14,990 bases of DNA from Propionibacteriaceae bacterium (GTDB lineage Bacteria > Actinomycetota > Actinomycetes > Propionibacteriales > Propionibacteriaceae), in NCBI GenBank assembly GCA_031262845.1, contig JAISGZ010000081.1:1-14990 (forward strand), written 5' to 3'. The translations under genes and the position numbers were made by a program. Positions 5,123 through 12,652 of this stretch are shown here, piece by piece. The notes under the pieces were generated by a model. That model was not told the origin of the DNA and searched no databases. It was given only the letters and a program-made list of their open reading frames with translations. How positions within the stretch are numbered: position 1 is the first letter of the stretch; every line of letters starts with the position of its first letter.

Positions 5123-7732
5123 TCAAGCCTTGGCTTGATCCTGGCGCCGGTGGCGTCGGTGGTTGTTATGACCCCGGTCGCCACCGTCCGGCGCCACCGG
5201 GTGGCTGACCGGTTCGGTCAGGCGTTGATAGCCCAATCCGTCACAGTGTTCGCAGGGAATCGTGAAAGCTGCGGCCAGACCGGTACCAACCCGTTTGCGG
5301 GTCATCTGGACCAAGCCAAGCGACGTCACTTCCGAGACCTGGTGCCGGGTCCGGTCGCGGCTCAGGCATTCGACCAGGCGTTTAAGGAGCAACTCCCGGT
5401 TACTCGGCAGCACCATGTCGATGAAGTCGATGACGATGATGCCGCCGATGTCACGCAGCCGCAATTGACGCACGATCTCTTCGGCCGCTTCCAGGTTATT
5501 CGACGTCACGGTAGCTTCGAGCGTGCCGCCGGAGCCCGTGAACTTGCCGGTGTTGACGTCGATCACGGTCATGGCTTCGGTCCGGTCGATGATCAAGGTG
5601 CCGCCCGAGGGCAGGTGAACCTTGCGGTCGAGGGCTTTGGCGATCTGTTCGTCGATCCGGAATTGGCCGTAGATATCGCCCTGTTCCTTATCCCAGGGCT
5701 TGACCCGGTCGATCAGGGTAGGGGCGACGTGTTGGACGTAGGCCTGGACCGTCTCGTAAGCATCGGTCATCGAGCCATTGCCATCGACGATCAGCTCGCT
5801 GAAATCTTCGGTGAACAAATCCCGCACGATCCGCATCGTCAGATCGGGTTCGGCGTAGAGCAACTGCGGCGCCTGGCCTTTGGCGGCCTTCTTCTCAATC
5901 ACTTCCCACTGGGCTTTGAGACGGCTGATGTCGTGGGCCAGTTCTTCGGTCGAGGCGCCTTCGGCGGCGGTCCGGATGATGACCGAAGCGTCGTTGCCGA
6001 CGATCCCGTCGAGAGCGGCCTTGAGGCGGCTCCGCTCCTGGTCGGCCAGTTTGCGGGAGATACCCGACAGATGGCCGTGGGGGGCGTAGACGACGTAACG
6101 GCCCGGAATCGAGATATGCGAGGTCAGGCGGGCGCCCTTGGCGCCGACCGGATCCTTCGTCACCTGGACGACGATGGCTTGACCGGAGGTGAAAACCTCT
6201 TCGACTTTCCGTTTTTCGCCTTCGGCGCCGAGCGACTCCCAGTCGACTTCACCGGCGAACAGGACGGCGTTGCGGCCCCGGCCGATGTCGATGAAGGCGG
6301 CCTCCATACTCGGTAAAACGTTCTGAATTCGGCCCAGATAGACGTTGCCGATCAACGACGTGGCTTCGGTCCGGTCAACGTAATGTTCAACCAGGACCTG
6401 GTCCTCGAGGACAGCGATCTGGGAAAATTCGGTCGACTGTTTGATGACCATGACGCGGTTGACCGACTCGCGACGAGCCAAAAATTCGGCTTCGCTGAGG
6501 ATCGGCGCCCGGCGGCGGGAAGCGGCCCGGCCTTCACGTCGGCGTTGCCTTTTGGCTTCGAGACGAGTCGAGCCTTCGATGCCGGTGACTTCGTCCCGGT
6601 TGTTCGACGAAGTCCGGTTACTGCGTCGGTTGCTGGGAGCGGTCTCGACATCGCTGTCACCAGCTTCGCCACCGCGGCGACGACGGCGACGACGGCGACG
6701 GTTGTTGCTATCGGTGTCACCGGATTCGGCGGCATCGGGCGAGGCCTCATCGGTGGCTTCCGCGGCCTCGGCCTCATCACCGGTGTCGGCAGCCTCGCCG
6801 GTTGTATCAACGCTGTCACCGTCGCCGGTTCGACGATGGCGACGGCCACCCCGGCGGCGCCGACGACGGGGGCCGTCATCGCTCTCATCACCAGTTTCTG
6901 GACCGTCCCCTGTCTGATCAGGGTCAGTTTCGATGGGGGGTTCGGCGGCTGGTGTCAAGCGGACGGTGATCTCACTGTCACCGGCGATCGCGGCCGCTAA
7001 ATCATCGAGCGCCTCCGGCGTTTCCGCCGCCCGCCGGCGCCGTCCCCGGCCACCACCACGGGTCCGTGACTGGCTCAATTCCTGAAGGGCTTCGCCGATC
7101 GCATCGGTGGCTGGCGTGACCGGCACTAAGACCGTGCTGGTTTCCGAACGCAGCGCCAGGTCATGGCTGGTCGGCGGGACCACTTCCAAAGTCGTGCCCG
7201 GTGTGTCCGTGGCTGGCCGCCGGCGGCCGCGGCGCGAACGGGGTTCGGTTTCGGTCGGGGGAGTTGAGCTGGTGGCGCCGTCGGTCACGGTCGGCGTGGG
7301 CTGGCTAGAGGCCGGATCGGTCACGATCGGCACGGCCGGGACGATTGGCGTCGAGGCTTCGACCGGGCTGCGACGGGCGCGGCGGCGAGTCGGGGGTGCC
7401 AGATTGGCGTTCAGCCCTTCCAACATCGGGCTGAGAACGGGCGTTTCCGGGGTCGTGGCGGTGCGCCGGGAGCGGCGGACGGTGCGGCTGCCGGTGGCTT
7501 GGCCGGATTCTGGTTGGGCGGAATCGGGCTGAGGAGAACCGATTTGGGCCGAATCGGTTGGGAAGGAATCGGGCGGGTTAGAAACGGATGGGAACGAATC
7601 AGGCTGGTTCGATTCTGGCGAAGCAGAAACAGGTTGAGCCGAATCGGGCTGGCTTGAAACGGTTTGAGGAGAACCGGATTCAGCCGCATCGGGCTGGTCC
7701 AGCGTTGTGGTTGGCAGTTGATCGTCGAGCAT
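5123..7732 (-). CDS. rne: Ribonuclease E/G family endoribonuclease
   Basis: 869 residues from the chosen start. Endoribonuclease of mRNA decay and rRNA/tRNA processing. Residues ~1-420 are low complexity: a pentapeptide array (~11-76), Ser/Thr/Pro-rich acid stretches, and Arg tracts including nine consecutive Arg at 345-353. The S1 RNA-binding domain starts near 427 (GNVYLGRIQNVLPSMEAAF). The catalytic DNase I-like part contains VIDVNTGKFTGSGG near 724 and LRLRDIGGIIVIDFIDM near 769, whose Asp residues bind the metal. CEHCDG near 827 is the Zn-link that joins dimers in this family. A short basic C-tail (HRRHRRQ) ends it. ATG 7732 was preferred because AGGAG lies 5 nt upstream; the frame stays open to 7894 but those starts have no ribosome site. 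Actinobacterial genes of this type are named rne or rng; the long N-extension favours RNase E-like function. Confidence 0.95.
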   Translation of the reverse strand: MLDDQLPTTTLDQPDAAESGSPQTVSSQPDSAQPVSASPESNQPDSFPSVSNPPDSFPTDSAQIGSPQPDSAQPESGQATGSRTVRRSRRTATTPETPVLSPMLEGLNANLAPPTRRRARRSPVEASTPIVPAVPIVTDPASSQPTPTVTDGATSSTPPTETEPRSRRGRRRPATDTPGTTLEVVPPTSHDLALRSETSTVLVPVTPATDAIGEALQELSQSRTRGGGRGRRRRAAETPEALDDLAAAIAGDSEITVRLTPAAEPPIETDPDQTGDGPETGDESDDGPRRRRRRGGRRHRRTGDGDSVDTTGEAADTGDEAEAAEATDEASPDAAESGDTDSNNRRRRRRRRRGGEAGDSDVETAPSNRRSNRTSSNNRDEVTGIEGSTRLEAKRQRRREGRAASRRRAPILSEAEFLARRESVNRVMVIKQSTEFSQIAVLEDQVLVEHYVDRTEATSLIGNVYLGRIQNVLPSMEAAFIDIGRGRNAVLFAGEVDWESLGAEGEKRKVEEVFTSGQAIVVQVTKDPVGAKGARLTSHISIPGRYVVYAPHGHLSGISRKLADQERSRLKAALDGIVGNDASVIIRTAAEGASTEELAHDISRLKAQWEVIEKKAAKGQAPQLLYAEPDLTMRIVRDLFTEDFSELIVDGNGSMTDAYETVQAYVQHVAPTLIDRVKPWDKEQGDIYGQFRIDEQIAKALDRKVHLPSGGTLIIDRTEAMTVIDVNTGKFTGSGGTLEATVTSNNLEAAEEIVRQLRLRDIGGIIVIDFIDMVLPSNRELLLKRLVECLSRDRTRHQVSEVTSLGLVQMTRKRVGTGLAAAFTIPCEHCDGLGYQRLTEPVSHPVAPDGGDRGHNNHRRHRRQDQAKA
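6674..6700 (-). repeat. Poly-arginine codon tract in rne
   Basis: Nine consecutive Arg codons alternate CGT and CGC, giving a near-periodic ACG/GCG pattern on the plus strand. They encode residues 345-353, just after two Asn and before Gly-Gly. Such RGG-like basic patches in the disordered arm are typical RNA-binding or condensate-forming segments of actinobacterial RNase E (family knowledge). A second basic cluster lies around 6836-6880. Confidence 0.7.
7506..7700 (-). repeat. 15-bp coding minisatellite, 13 units, in the rne N-terminus
   Basis: Exactly 13 tandem units of 15 bp fill 7506-7700. The plus-strand consensus is about GAATCGGGCTGGNNN; for example 7521-7535, 7566-7580 and 7641-7655 begin with the same GAATCGGGC. 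They encode pentapeptides of the type AQPDS, NQPDS, FPTDS and AQPES at residues ~11-76 of RNase E. Units are diverged, with no two adjacent copies identical, but the period is strict, so copy-number changes would keep the frame. Confidence 0.85.
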
Positions 7733-7737
7733 GTCTG

Positions 7738-7742
7738 CTCCT
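7738..7742 (-). promoter_or_regulatory. Ribosome binding site deciding the rne start
   Basis: AGGAG on the minus strand (within GAAGGAGC), 5 nt before ATG 7732. The alternative in-frame starts at 7762 and 7894 have no comparable site, so this fixes the start at 7732. Confidence 0.75.
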
Positions 7743-7885
7743 TCATTGGCTGTCACAGCCATATCGCAGTGCAGCCGGGGAAGCAGCCACACAAAGACTT
7801 TGGTCGCTCGGAAGTTCAATACTTGGCCGCCGCCGTCATCCTCGAATGAGGTCGCGGTCTGACCGGGTAGCATTTCGCAGCCGAG

Positions 7886-7908
7886 GAAACTCACTCGGTA
7901 TGAGTTTC
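7886..7908 (-). promoter_or_regulatory. Perfect stem-loop with competing fold near the 5' end of the rne message
   Basis: GAAACTCA and TGAGTTTC form a perfect 8-bp stem with a 7-nt loop. On the RNA strand, CCGAG from the loop can alternatively pair with CTCGG that lies just after the stem, giving a mutually exclusive hairpin. The element starts a few bases after the predicted transcription start and ~150 nt before the rne start codon. E. coli rne is autoregulated through its 5' UTR; similar control here is inferred. Confidence 0.5.
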
Positions 7909-7919
7909 ACCTGCCGACC

Positions 7920-7925
7920 AGTATG
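7920..7925 (-). promoter_or_regulatory. Candidate -10 element for rne
   Basis: CATACT on the minus strand resembles the TATAAT/TANNNT -10. Upstream hexamers at 16-17 bp (CTGTGG/TGTGGC) match the -35 consensus poorly. It would give a ~180-nt leader that begins just before the stem-loop at 7886-7908. Confidence 0.35.
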
Positions 7926-8127
7926 GCACAGGTCGCCTAGCGCCACAGTCGGACAGGCTGAGGTCAGGAAAATCAGCGCTCAGCGGTTACATCAGTGTTC
8001 GCCTGGGTGGGATAGGCCTGGGGCGCTGAGACAGGATCGTGCCGCTTATCGGGATGACCTGAATGTCAGCCGACTGACAACCGCGTGGCTTGAGCCGTTG
8101 CCCCACCCAGATGACCGACGACCGGGT

Positions 8128-9540
8128 TTAAGAAACCTGGTCGAGCGCCGCTTGCAGCCCAGCGGCCGATTGCCAACTGACTGACTTACCGTCGAGTTGG
8201 TAGGTCGGCGTGCCCGTGACGCAGTTGTAGTAAGCGGCCGTCGCGACGTAGTCGACGAAAGCAGCGTAGGTCCGGTTGCTGTAGCACTGCTGGAAACTGG
8301 TCAAGGCGTCGCCCGTGATGCCCAAAGCCGCCGGAACGTCACTGGTCAGGTACTGGTCGGTGTAGCCCTGGCCTTCGGTTGGCTGGTTGAGCATGAGATG
8401 GCGCTCGAATTGGCTGAAGAAACCGGAACCATCGGCACAGGCGGCGGCGTTGGCGGCCCGGGTCGACGATTCAGCGGTCGGGCCAGCGGCGTTGACCGAG
8501 TCGAGGAAGGTCATCGTCCGGAACTCGATCCGAACCTTGTTATCAACCATGGCTTGGGCTAACACGGAGTCGTTGGTGGCCGCGGCCTGGCCGCAGTAAG
8601 GACACTGGTAGTCGGTGTAGATCGCCAAGACATGGTCCGCCGGGGCTTCGGGATTGGCCACGATGGCCGTGCCCTGCTCGTTGGCGTGAGGCGGCAGCGG
8701 ACCGGGATTGGCGGTCGGCGGAGTTGACGGTACGCAGGCGGTCGCCGAAGCGCTGGCCGCGGTACTGGCTTTCGGTTGGCCGCCGGCCAAAACCGCGTCG
8801 ATGTCGGCCTGGAGGGCCGAGGCCGTCGACAGCGACAGTTTGACGCCATCGAGCAGATAGGTCGGCGTACCCGTGACATTGGCCAGACTGGCGGCTTCGT
8901 CAACGTCATCGACGAAGGTGGCGAACTGGCTCCGGTCGTAGCAGCTTTGGTAGTTGCTCAAATCTTCGCCGGTCAGCCCGATCGCGGCCGGGACCTCCGA
9001 AGTCAGGAACTGGTCGGTGTAACCATCCCCTTCGGTCGGCTGATGTTCGATGAGGTAGTCGTGGAACGGCACGAAGACGCCGGTGGCGTCGGCACAAGCG
9101 GCGGCGTTGGCGGCCCGGGTCGACGATTCGGCGGTGCCGTCGGCGCTGTTGACCCGGTCGAGGAAAGTCATCGTTCGGTATTCGACGCGCAGCTGGTTCT
9201 GTTCGATCGCCTGGGCGACGACGTCGCCGAGGATCGTGTGAGCTTGAGCGCAGACCGGGCACTGGTAATCCTCGTAGATCGCCAGCACATGGTCATCGGG
9301 GGCGTCCGGGTTGGCGATCAGACCAGTCAAGTCAGCGTTGGCGTTCGGCGGCTCGGTAGCGTCGGCGGTATAGCCGTCCCGACCGCCAGTCAGAGCCGGC
9401 CAGAGGACGACCAGTAAGACCGCCACCAGGACCAGACCGGCCACGCTCAGCGCCACGACCATACTGCTGCGTGACTGAGACGACGGAGCCTCGGTGGTAG
9501 TCGGTTCGGAAGAAGTCGGAGCCGAAGTCGGATTGGTCAC
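8128..9540 (-). CDS. Membrane-anchored protein with two tandem DsbA-like thioredoxin domains
   Basis: 470 residues, GTG start. A Ser/Thr/Pro-rich cytosolic tail (1-26) precedes one membrane segment (~27-50), a signal anchor placing the rest outside the cell. Two DsbA-like thioredoxin domains follow. The first has YQC94-PV-C97 and cis-Pro TGTPTY near 223; the second has YQC313-PY-C316 and TGTPTY near 443. A Pro/Ala-rich linker (~245-285) joins them. Both share segments such as TMTFLD and ESSTRAANAAACAD. Extra Cys residues occur at 149 and 200 (domain 1), 368 and 419 (domain 2), plus unpaired-looking C269 and C440. Oxidation or reduction of disulfides in exported proteins is inferred from family and from the MauE-type neighbour 49 bp upstream. 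One-domain versions are common in actinobacteria; the duplication is unusual. AAGGA 7 nt upstream sets the start; the frame is open to 9774 but overlaps the upstream gene. Confidence 0.85.
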   Translation of the reverse strand: MTNPTSAPTSSEPTTTEAPSSQSRSSMVVALSVAGLVLVAVLLVVLWPALTGGRDGYTADATEPPNANADLTGLIANPDAPDDHVLAIYEDYQCPVCAQAHTILGDVVAQAIEQNQLRVEYRTMTFLDRVNSADGTAESSTRAANAAACADATGVFVPFHDYLIEHQPTEGDGYTDQFLTSEVPAAIGLTGEDLSNYQSCYDRSQFATFVDDVDEAASLANVTGTPTYLLDGVKLSLSTASALQADIDAVLAGGQPKASTAASASATACVPSTPPTANPGPLPPHANEQGTAIVANPEAPADHVLAIYTDYQCPYCGQAAATNDSVLAQAMVDNKVRIEFRTMTFLDSVNAAGPTAESSTRAANAAACADGSGFFSQFERHLMLNQPTEGQGYTDQYLTSDVPAALGITGDALTSFQQCYSNRTYAAFVDYVATAAYYNCVTGTPTYQLDGKSVSWQSAAGLQAALDQVS

Positions 9541-9547
9541 AGATACA

Positions 9548-9552
9548 TCCTT
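9548..9552 (-). promoter_or_regulatory. Ribosome binding site deciding the tandem-DsbA start
   Basis: AAGGA on the minus strand, 7 nt before GTG 9540. It supports a start that leaves a short N-tail before the membrane segment and removes a 78-residue extension that would overlap the end of the upstream membrane-protein gene. Confidence 0.65.
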
Positions 9553-9589
9553 GCGCTGAGCGGGTGAATTCGGAAGAGCAAACTTTGGT

Positions 9590-10234
9590 TCAGTGGGTCG
9601 AGGAGCGGCGGCGGCTGGCTGGTTCCGCTGGGTGATCGGCTTCCGATTCCAACGGCTGGAATAGCCACTGGTCAACACTGGGCACCGAACGGGGTCGGCG
9701 CCACAACCAGACGGCGGCCAACACCAGGAAACAGTCGCGGATGATGTCAACGGTGTAGCGGAACTTGGCCTCACTGGCGATGAGGTCGGCGCCGTCGCCA
9801 GTACAGCCGCAATCCATCCAAATACCGCGAACCCACAAACTGGCGATGGCGATGATAAAAGCGGCCATCAAGAGACCGCCCAGGGCGGCCGTGTAGCGCG
9901 TCAGAACTCCGGCGATGATCAGAACACCCAACACCGTTTCGCCGATCGGCAAGGCATAACCGACGACCGTCACGAGCGAGTAGTTCGGCAGAATCTCGTA
10001 TTTCGCGACTTGGTCGACCGACTGGTCGAGTTCGCCGATCTTGGCCAGGCCGGCCCACAACAAAGCTCCGCCCAGCAGCAGGCGAGCGACTAAACCCGAC
10101 CAGTTGACCGGGTCTTTGAACCACGGCCGTTCAGCCGGAGTCAGACGCCGACTGACGATAAGGAGAACCACGAGGACAACGCCGAGCACCAAACTGGCCC
10201 AGGTCATCCCATCAAGACCGTCAACATCAGACAC
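9590..10234 (-). CDS. MauE/DoxX-like integral membrane protein
   Basis: 214 residues, five probable membrane segments (about 11-28, 45-65, 88-108, 113-135, 160-178). The segment WSGLVARLLLGGALLWAGLAKI resembles the first DoxX/MauE helix pair, and D141-C142-G-C144 after the fourth helix is the CxC motif typical of MauE-like proteins. MauE is needed for methylamine dehydrogenase maturation, probably disulfide formation; actinobacterial homologues often stand beside a DsbA-type thioredoxin gene, as here, and are presumed to supply or take electrons for it. That role is inferred. The GTG at 10234 gives a natural N-terminus but has no clear ribosome site; ATG 10207 (Met10) is the alternative. The C-terminal ~35 residues are polar and probably cytosolic. 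It is 49 bp from the tandem-DsbA gene and forms an operon with it. Confidence 0.82.
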   Translation of the reverse strand: MSDVDGLDGMTWASLVLGVVLVVLLIVSRRLTPAERPWFKDPVNWSGLVARLLLGGALLWAGLAKIGELDQSVDQVAKYEILPNYSLVTVVGYALPIGETVLGVLIIAGVLTRYTAALGGLLMAAFIIAIASLWVRGIWMDCGCTGDGADLIASEAKFRYTVDIIRDCFLVLAAVWLWRRPRSVPSVDQWLFQPLESEADHPAEPASRRRSSTH

Positions 10235-10262
10235 GGCCAGGAGTCTACCGGGACAAACTAAT

Positions 10263-10303
10263 GCGCCTTCGCGCGTGACAAGGCATCGGGGCTGACGAGC
10301 CCC
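10263..10303 (-). terminator. Two small hairpins after the PTS fusion gene
   Basis: GGGGCT-GACG-AGCCCC (10288-10303) is a perfect 6-bp stem lying 19 bp past the PTS stop in its direction of transcription; GCGC-CTTC-GCGC (10263-10274) follows it. Neither is followed by a clear U-run on the minus strand, so termination is weak or factor-dependent, and read-through into the MauE/DsbA pair (87 bp gap) is possible. Confidence 0.4.
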
Positions 10304-10321
10304 AAAACGATCGCGACCAGC

Positions 10322-12652
10322 TCAGGTCCGGGTCCGGACCGCCAACTTGACCAGGCCAACCAGGGCCGGCCGGACACTCAGCTCGGTCACCCCGAGGCTA
10401 ACAAAACGACTGGCTAAATCGGGGTCACCGGCCAGATCGCCGCAAACCGCGACTGGTCGGCCGGCGAAGGCTTGAGCCGCCAAAGCGATCAAATCCCAGA
10501 CCGCTTCAGGGCCGCCTTGGGTCAAATGCGATACCGCCGTGTTCGTCCGGTCGGCCGCCATCGTGTACTGGGTCAGGTCGTTCGTGCCAATGCTGATGAA
10601 ATCGACCAAGGACGTGAAATCCGCCGCCCGCAAGGCCGCGGCTGGGGTTTCGATCATGACCCCGACGGCGACATTGCCCCGGGTCTTGGCCAATACCTGG
10701 TTGAGCACGTCCACCGCCCAGCGGACTTCGGCCACCTCGGTCACCATCGGGAACATCACCCGGACCGGTGTCCGGCGACTGGTCAGAGCGATCGCGGTCA
10801 GCTGGTCGATCAAGAGATCAGGGTGGCGGCGTAACGCCCGCAGGCCCCGTTCGCCGAGCATCGGGTTGGCTTCAGCGGTCCCCGGCAGCCAGGGTAAGAG
10901 CTTGTCACCACCAACATCCCAGGTCCGGATGGTCAACATCCGGCCGTCCAGCCCGCGGGCGATCTGTTGGAAGACGGCGGCTTGTTCTTCGGCGCTGGGG
11001 GCGTGATTCCAATCGGCGAACAAGGCTTCGGTTCGGACCAGGCCGGAGCCATCGGCGCCATTGCCGGCGGCGGTGCGGGCATCGGTCAGGTTCGAGATAT
11101 TGGCTTCGACCAGAATTCGTTGACCTTGGCTGGTCAGAGCCGGTTGGTGGCACAGTTCGGCGGCCAACGTGACTTCGTTGCGGCGTTCCATAGCCAAACG
11201 TTCGAGTTCCGCCAGATCAGCCATCGTCGGGTTGACCCAAATTCGGCCTTGGACCGGGTCCAAGCCGACCACGGTGTTGACGTCGATGGCGGCGGCTTCG
11301 GGTTTGTCGGTCACGACCGGAATTCCCCGGGCGGTCGCGATCAGGACGCCGTGACCGGTCGCCCCGCCGGAACAGGTGATGACGCCCAGACAACGTTCGG
11401 GGCTGAGCGTGACCGCCGTCAGCGGGTCGAGTTGGTCGACGATGAGGACACCGTCGACGCGGCCGGGGTTGAGCTGGACGCCCATCAGTTCGGCGATGAT
11501 CTGTCGGGCCAAGGACGTGATGTCGTGCGACCGTTCCCGCAGATAGGGATCGTCGAGCGCGGCCAGTTCAGCGGCCAGAGCCGAGAAGTCGCCTTGGACG
11601 ACGGCGACCGCCGAGCGGCCGTTGTCGAGGCCGTCGTGGAGGGCTTCGGTCAGTTCCGGGTCTTTCAGCAAGATGGCTTGGGCGCTGAAGACCGTGGCCT
11701 GGCGGCCGGGTAGCTGGGCTTGGGCGTTGAGGCGGCCGAGAACGGAGTTGACGGCCCGGTCGAGGCGGGCTCGTTCAGTGGCGACGTCACCCGGTTGGTA
11801 GGCCTTGGTGTCGACCATGGTCGAGAAATGACGGGCTGGTCCAACGGCGATTTGGCGGCCACTGTGGTTGTGATCGGTGACTTCGCCGTCGGTTTCGGCG
11901 ATCGGGTCATCGCCGGTTTCCTCACCAAAACCGGCTTCCGCCAGGTAGCGGATGGTGCCCAGCGCGACAGCGGCTTCGGGGCCGGTGATGGTGGCCGACA
12001 GGGTCTGGCCTTGACGCAGTCCTAAAGCCGCCACCCCAGCCAAACTGGAGGCCGGCGCGGGGCCTCGGCCGAGCGTGTCGTTGGTCAGTTGGACGTCAGC
12101 TTCCAGACCGCGCAGACCGGCCACCAAGGTTGCCGCCTGGCGCAGTTGAAGGCCGTGTTCGTTGGTGATCGTCAGCGTCAGGCTCTGGGCTTCCGCTGGC
12201 GTTACCGGGGCCGGAAGTGCTGCCGGGTCGTCAGTCTCGTCGGTCGTGGCCAGTTGCTTGGTCTTGCTGGTCAAGCTGGCATTGGCCGCAGCCACGACAG
12301 TTGCCAAATCGGCTCCTGTGGCCGCCGTGGCGACAGCTGCGACCAAACCTTCGAACAGAGGAGCCGGGGTGATGACAGTGTGGTTGGCGATCGCAACCGC
12401 TAGCCGGGACACGGCCTCGGCGACCGTATCGACGGCTGAACCGAGATCGACCAAGACGACCACACCGTCGGGTGAGTCGGCTGCTTCCAGGGCCGCCACG
12501 ATGTCCGGGACCGTGGCGCCTAAAGCTTGATTGTCCGAGCCGGCGGCCACGGCGATGACTGGTCGCTGGTCGGCTGGTGCTAACTGACTCGCGAAGTCGA
12601 CCGCCGCTTGGGCCACAGCCCGGCTGTGCGAGACCACGACAATACCGATCAT
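10322..12652 (-). CDS. Three-domain PTS protein: DhaM-type EIIA + HPr-like + full Enzyme I
   Basis: 776 residues from ATG 12652 (GGAG 11 nt upstream; earlier in-frame GTGs lack sites). Order: a mannose/DhaM-type EIIA (~1-125) with the phosphorylatable H9 in VVSHS; a linker; an HPr-like domain (~155-240); and Enzyme I (~270-776). Enzyme I has phospho-His H434 in GGATGHG, PEP-site segments GLVRTEALF, RTWDVGGDK, NPMLGERGLR, IETPAA and GTNDLTQY, and the catalytic C737 in CGDLAGD. In E. coli DhaM the three relay histidines are H9, H169 and H430. Here the HPr site reads GLQLRQA, with Q169 where His is expected. The conserved Arg six residues after H434 is Thr. E. coli DhaM has a truncated EI; this one is complete and might take phosphate from PEP directly. 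No dhaK/dhaL is in the window. Likely substrate is dihydroxyacetone kinase, but a regulatory role is possible. Confidence 0.88.
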   Translation of the reverse strand: MIGIVVVSHSRAVAQAAVDFASQLAPADQRPVIAVAAGSDNQALGATVPDIVAALEAADSPDGVVVLVDLGSAVDTVAEAVSRLAVAIANHTVITPAPLFEGLVAAVATAATGADLATVVAAANASLTSKTKQLATTDETDDPAALPAPVTPAEAQSLTLTITNEHGLQLRQAATLVAGLRGLEADVQLTNDTLGRGPAPASSLAGVAALGLRQGQTLSATITGPEAAVALGTIRYLAEAGFGEETGDDPIAETDGEVTDHNHSGRQIAVGPARHFSTMVDTKAYQPGDVATERARLDRAVNSVLGRLNAQAQLPGRQATVFSAQAILLKDPELTEALHDGLDNGRSAVAVVQGDFSALAAELAALDDPYLRERSHDITSLARQIIAELMGVQLNPGRVDGVLIVDQLDPLTAVTLSPERCLGVITCSGGATGHGVLIATARGIPVVTDKPEAAAIDVNTVVGLDPVQGRIWVNPTMADLAELERLAMERRNEVTLAAELCHQPALTSQGQRILVEANISNLTDARTAAGNGADGSGLVRTEALFADWNHAPSAEEQAAVFQQIARGLDGRMLTIRTWDVGGDKLLPWLPGTAEANPMLGERGLRALRRHPDLLIDQLTAIALTSRRTPVRVMFPMVTEVAEVRWAVDVLNQVLAKTRGNVAVGVMIETPAAALRAADFTSLVDFISIGTNDLTQYTMAADRTNTAVSHLTQGGPEAVWDLIALAAQAFAGRPVAVCGDLAGDPDLASRFVSLGVTELSVRPALVGLVKLAVRTRT

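Larger units (their letters stand above)
7733..8127 (-). other. rne leader and dsbA 3' region, no gene seen
   Basis: 395 bp lie between the dsbA-like stop and the rne start. From the dsbA side: a perfect 6-bp hairpin TGTCAG-CCGA-CTGACA (8064-8079) 49 bp after the stop, without a U-run, which may be a weak terminator. A longer-range TCAGCGC/GCGCTGA pairing covers roughly 7973-8029. The rne promoter candidate and leader hairpin follow. The in-frame upstream extension of rne (7733-7894) shows no protein-like conservation to my eye and no ribosome site. No small ORF or tRNA is evident. Confidence 0.5.

Noticed and set aside
4553..6316. 587-codon plus-strand open frame opposite rplU and rne
   Set aside because: It is the mirror frame of strongly conserved minus-strand genes in GC-rich DNA; its translation shows Asp/Val/Gly-rich shadow composition and no domain.
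6640..6900. Periodic CGG/CGA pattern suspected as a CRISPR or tandem repeat array
   Set aside because: It is Arg-codon runs in the disordered part of RNase E, without spacers or repeated units of CRISPR length.
7733..7894. N-terminal extension of rne by 54 codons
   Set aside because: The frame is open but without a ribosome site, and it would absorb the leader hairpin; AGGAG sits correctly before ATG 7732.
7588..8184. 198-codon plus-strand frame across the rne 5' end and leader
   Set aside because: It covers the minisatellite complement and the ends of two real minus-strand genes, with no start signal or recognisable domain.
9541..9774. N-terminal extension of the tandem-DsbA protein by 78 codons
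   Set aside because: It overlaps the upstream membrane-protein gene by 185 bp and puts a non-signal-like tail before the membrane anchor; AAGGA supports GTG 9540.
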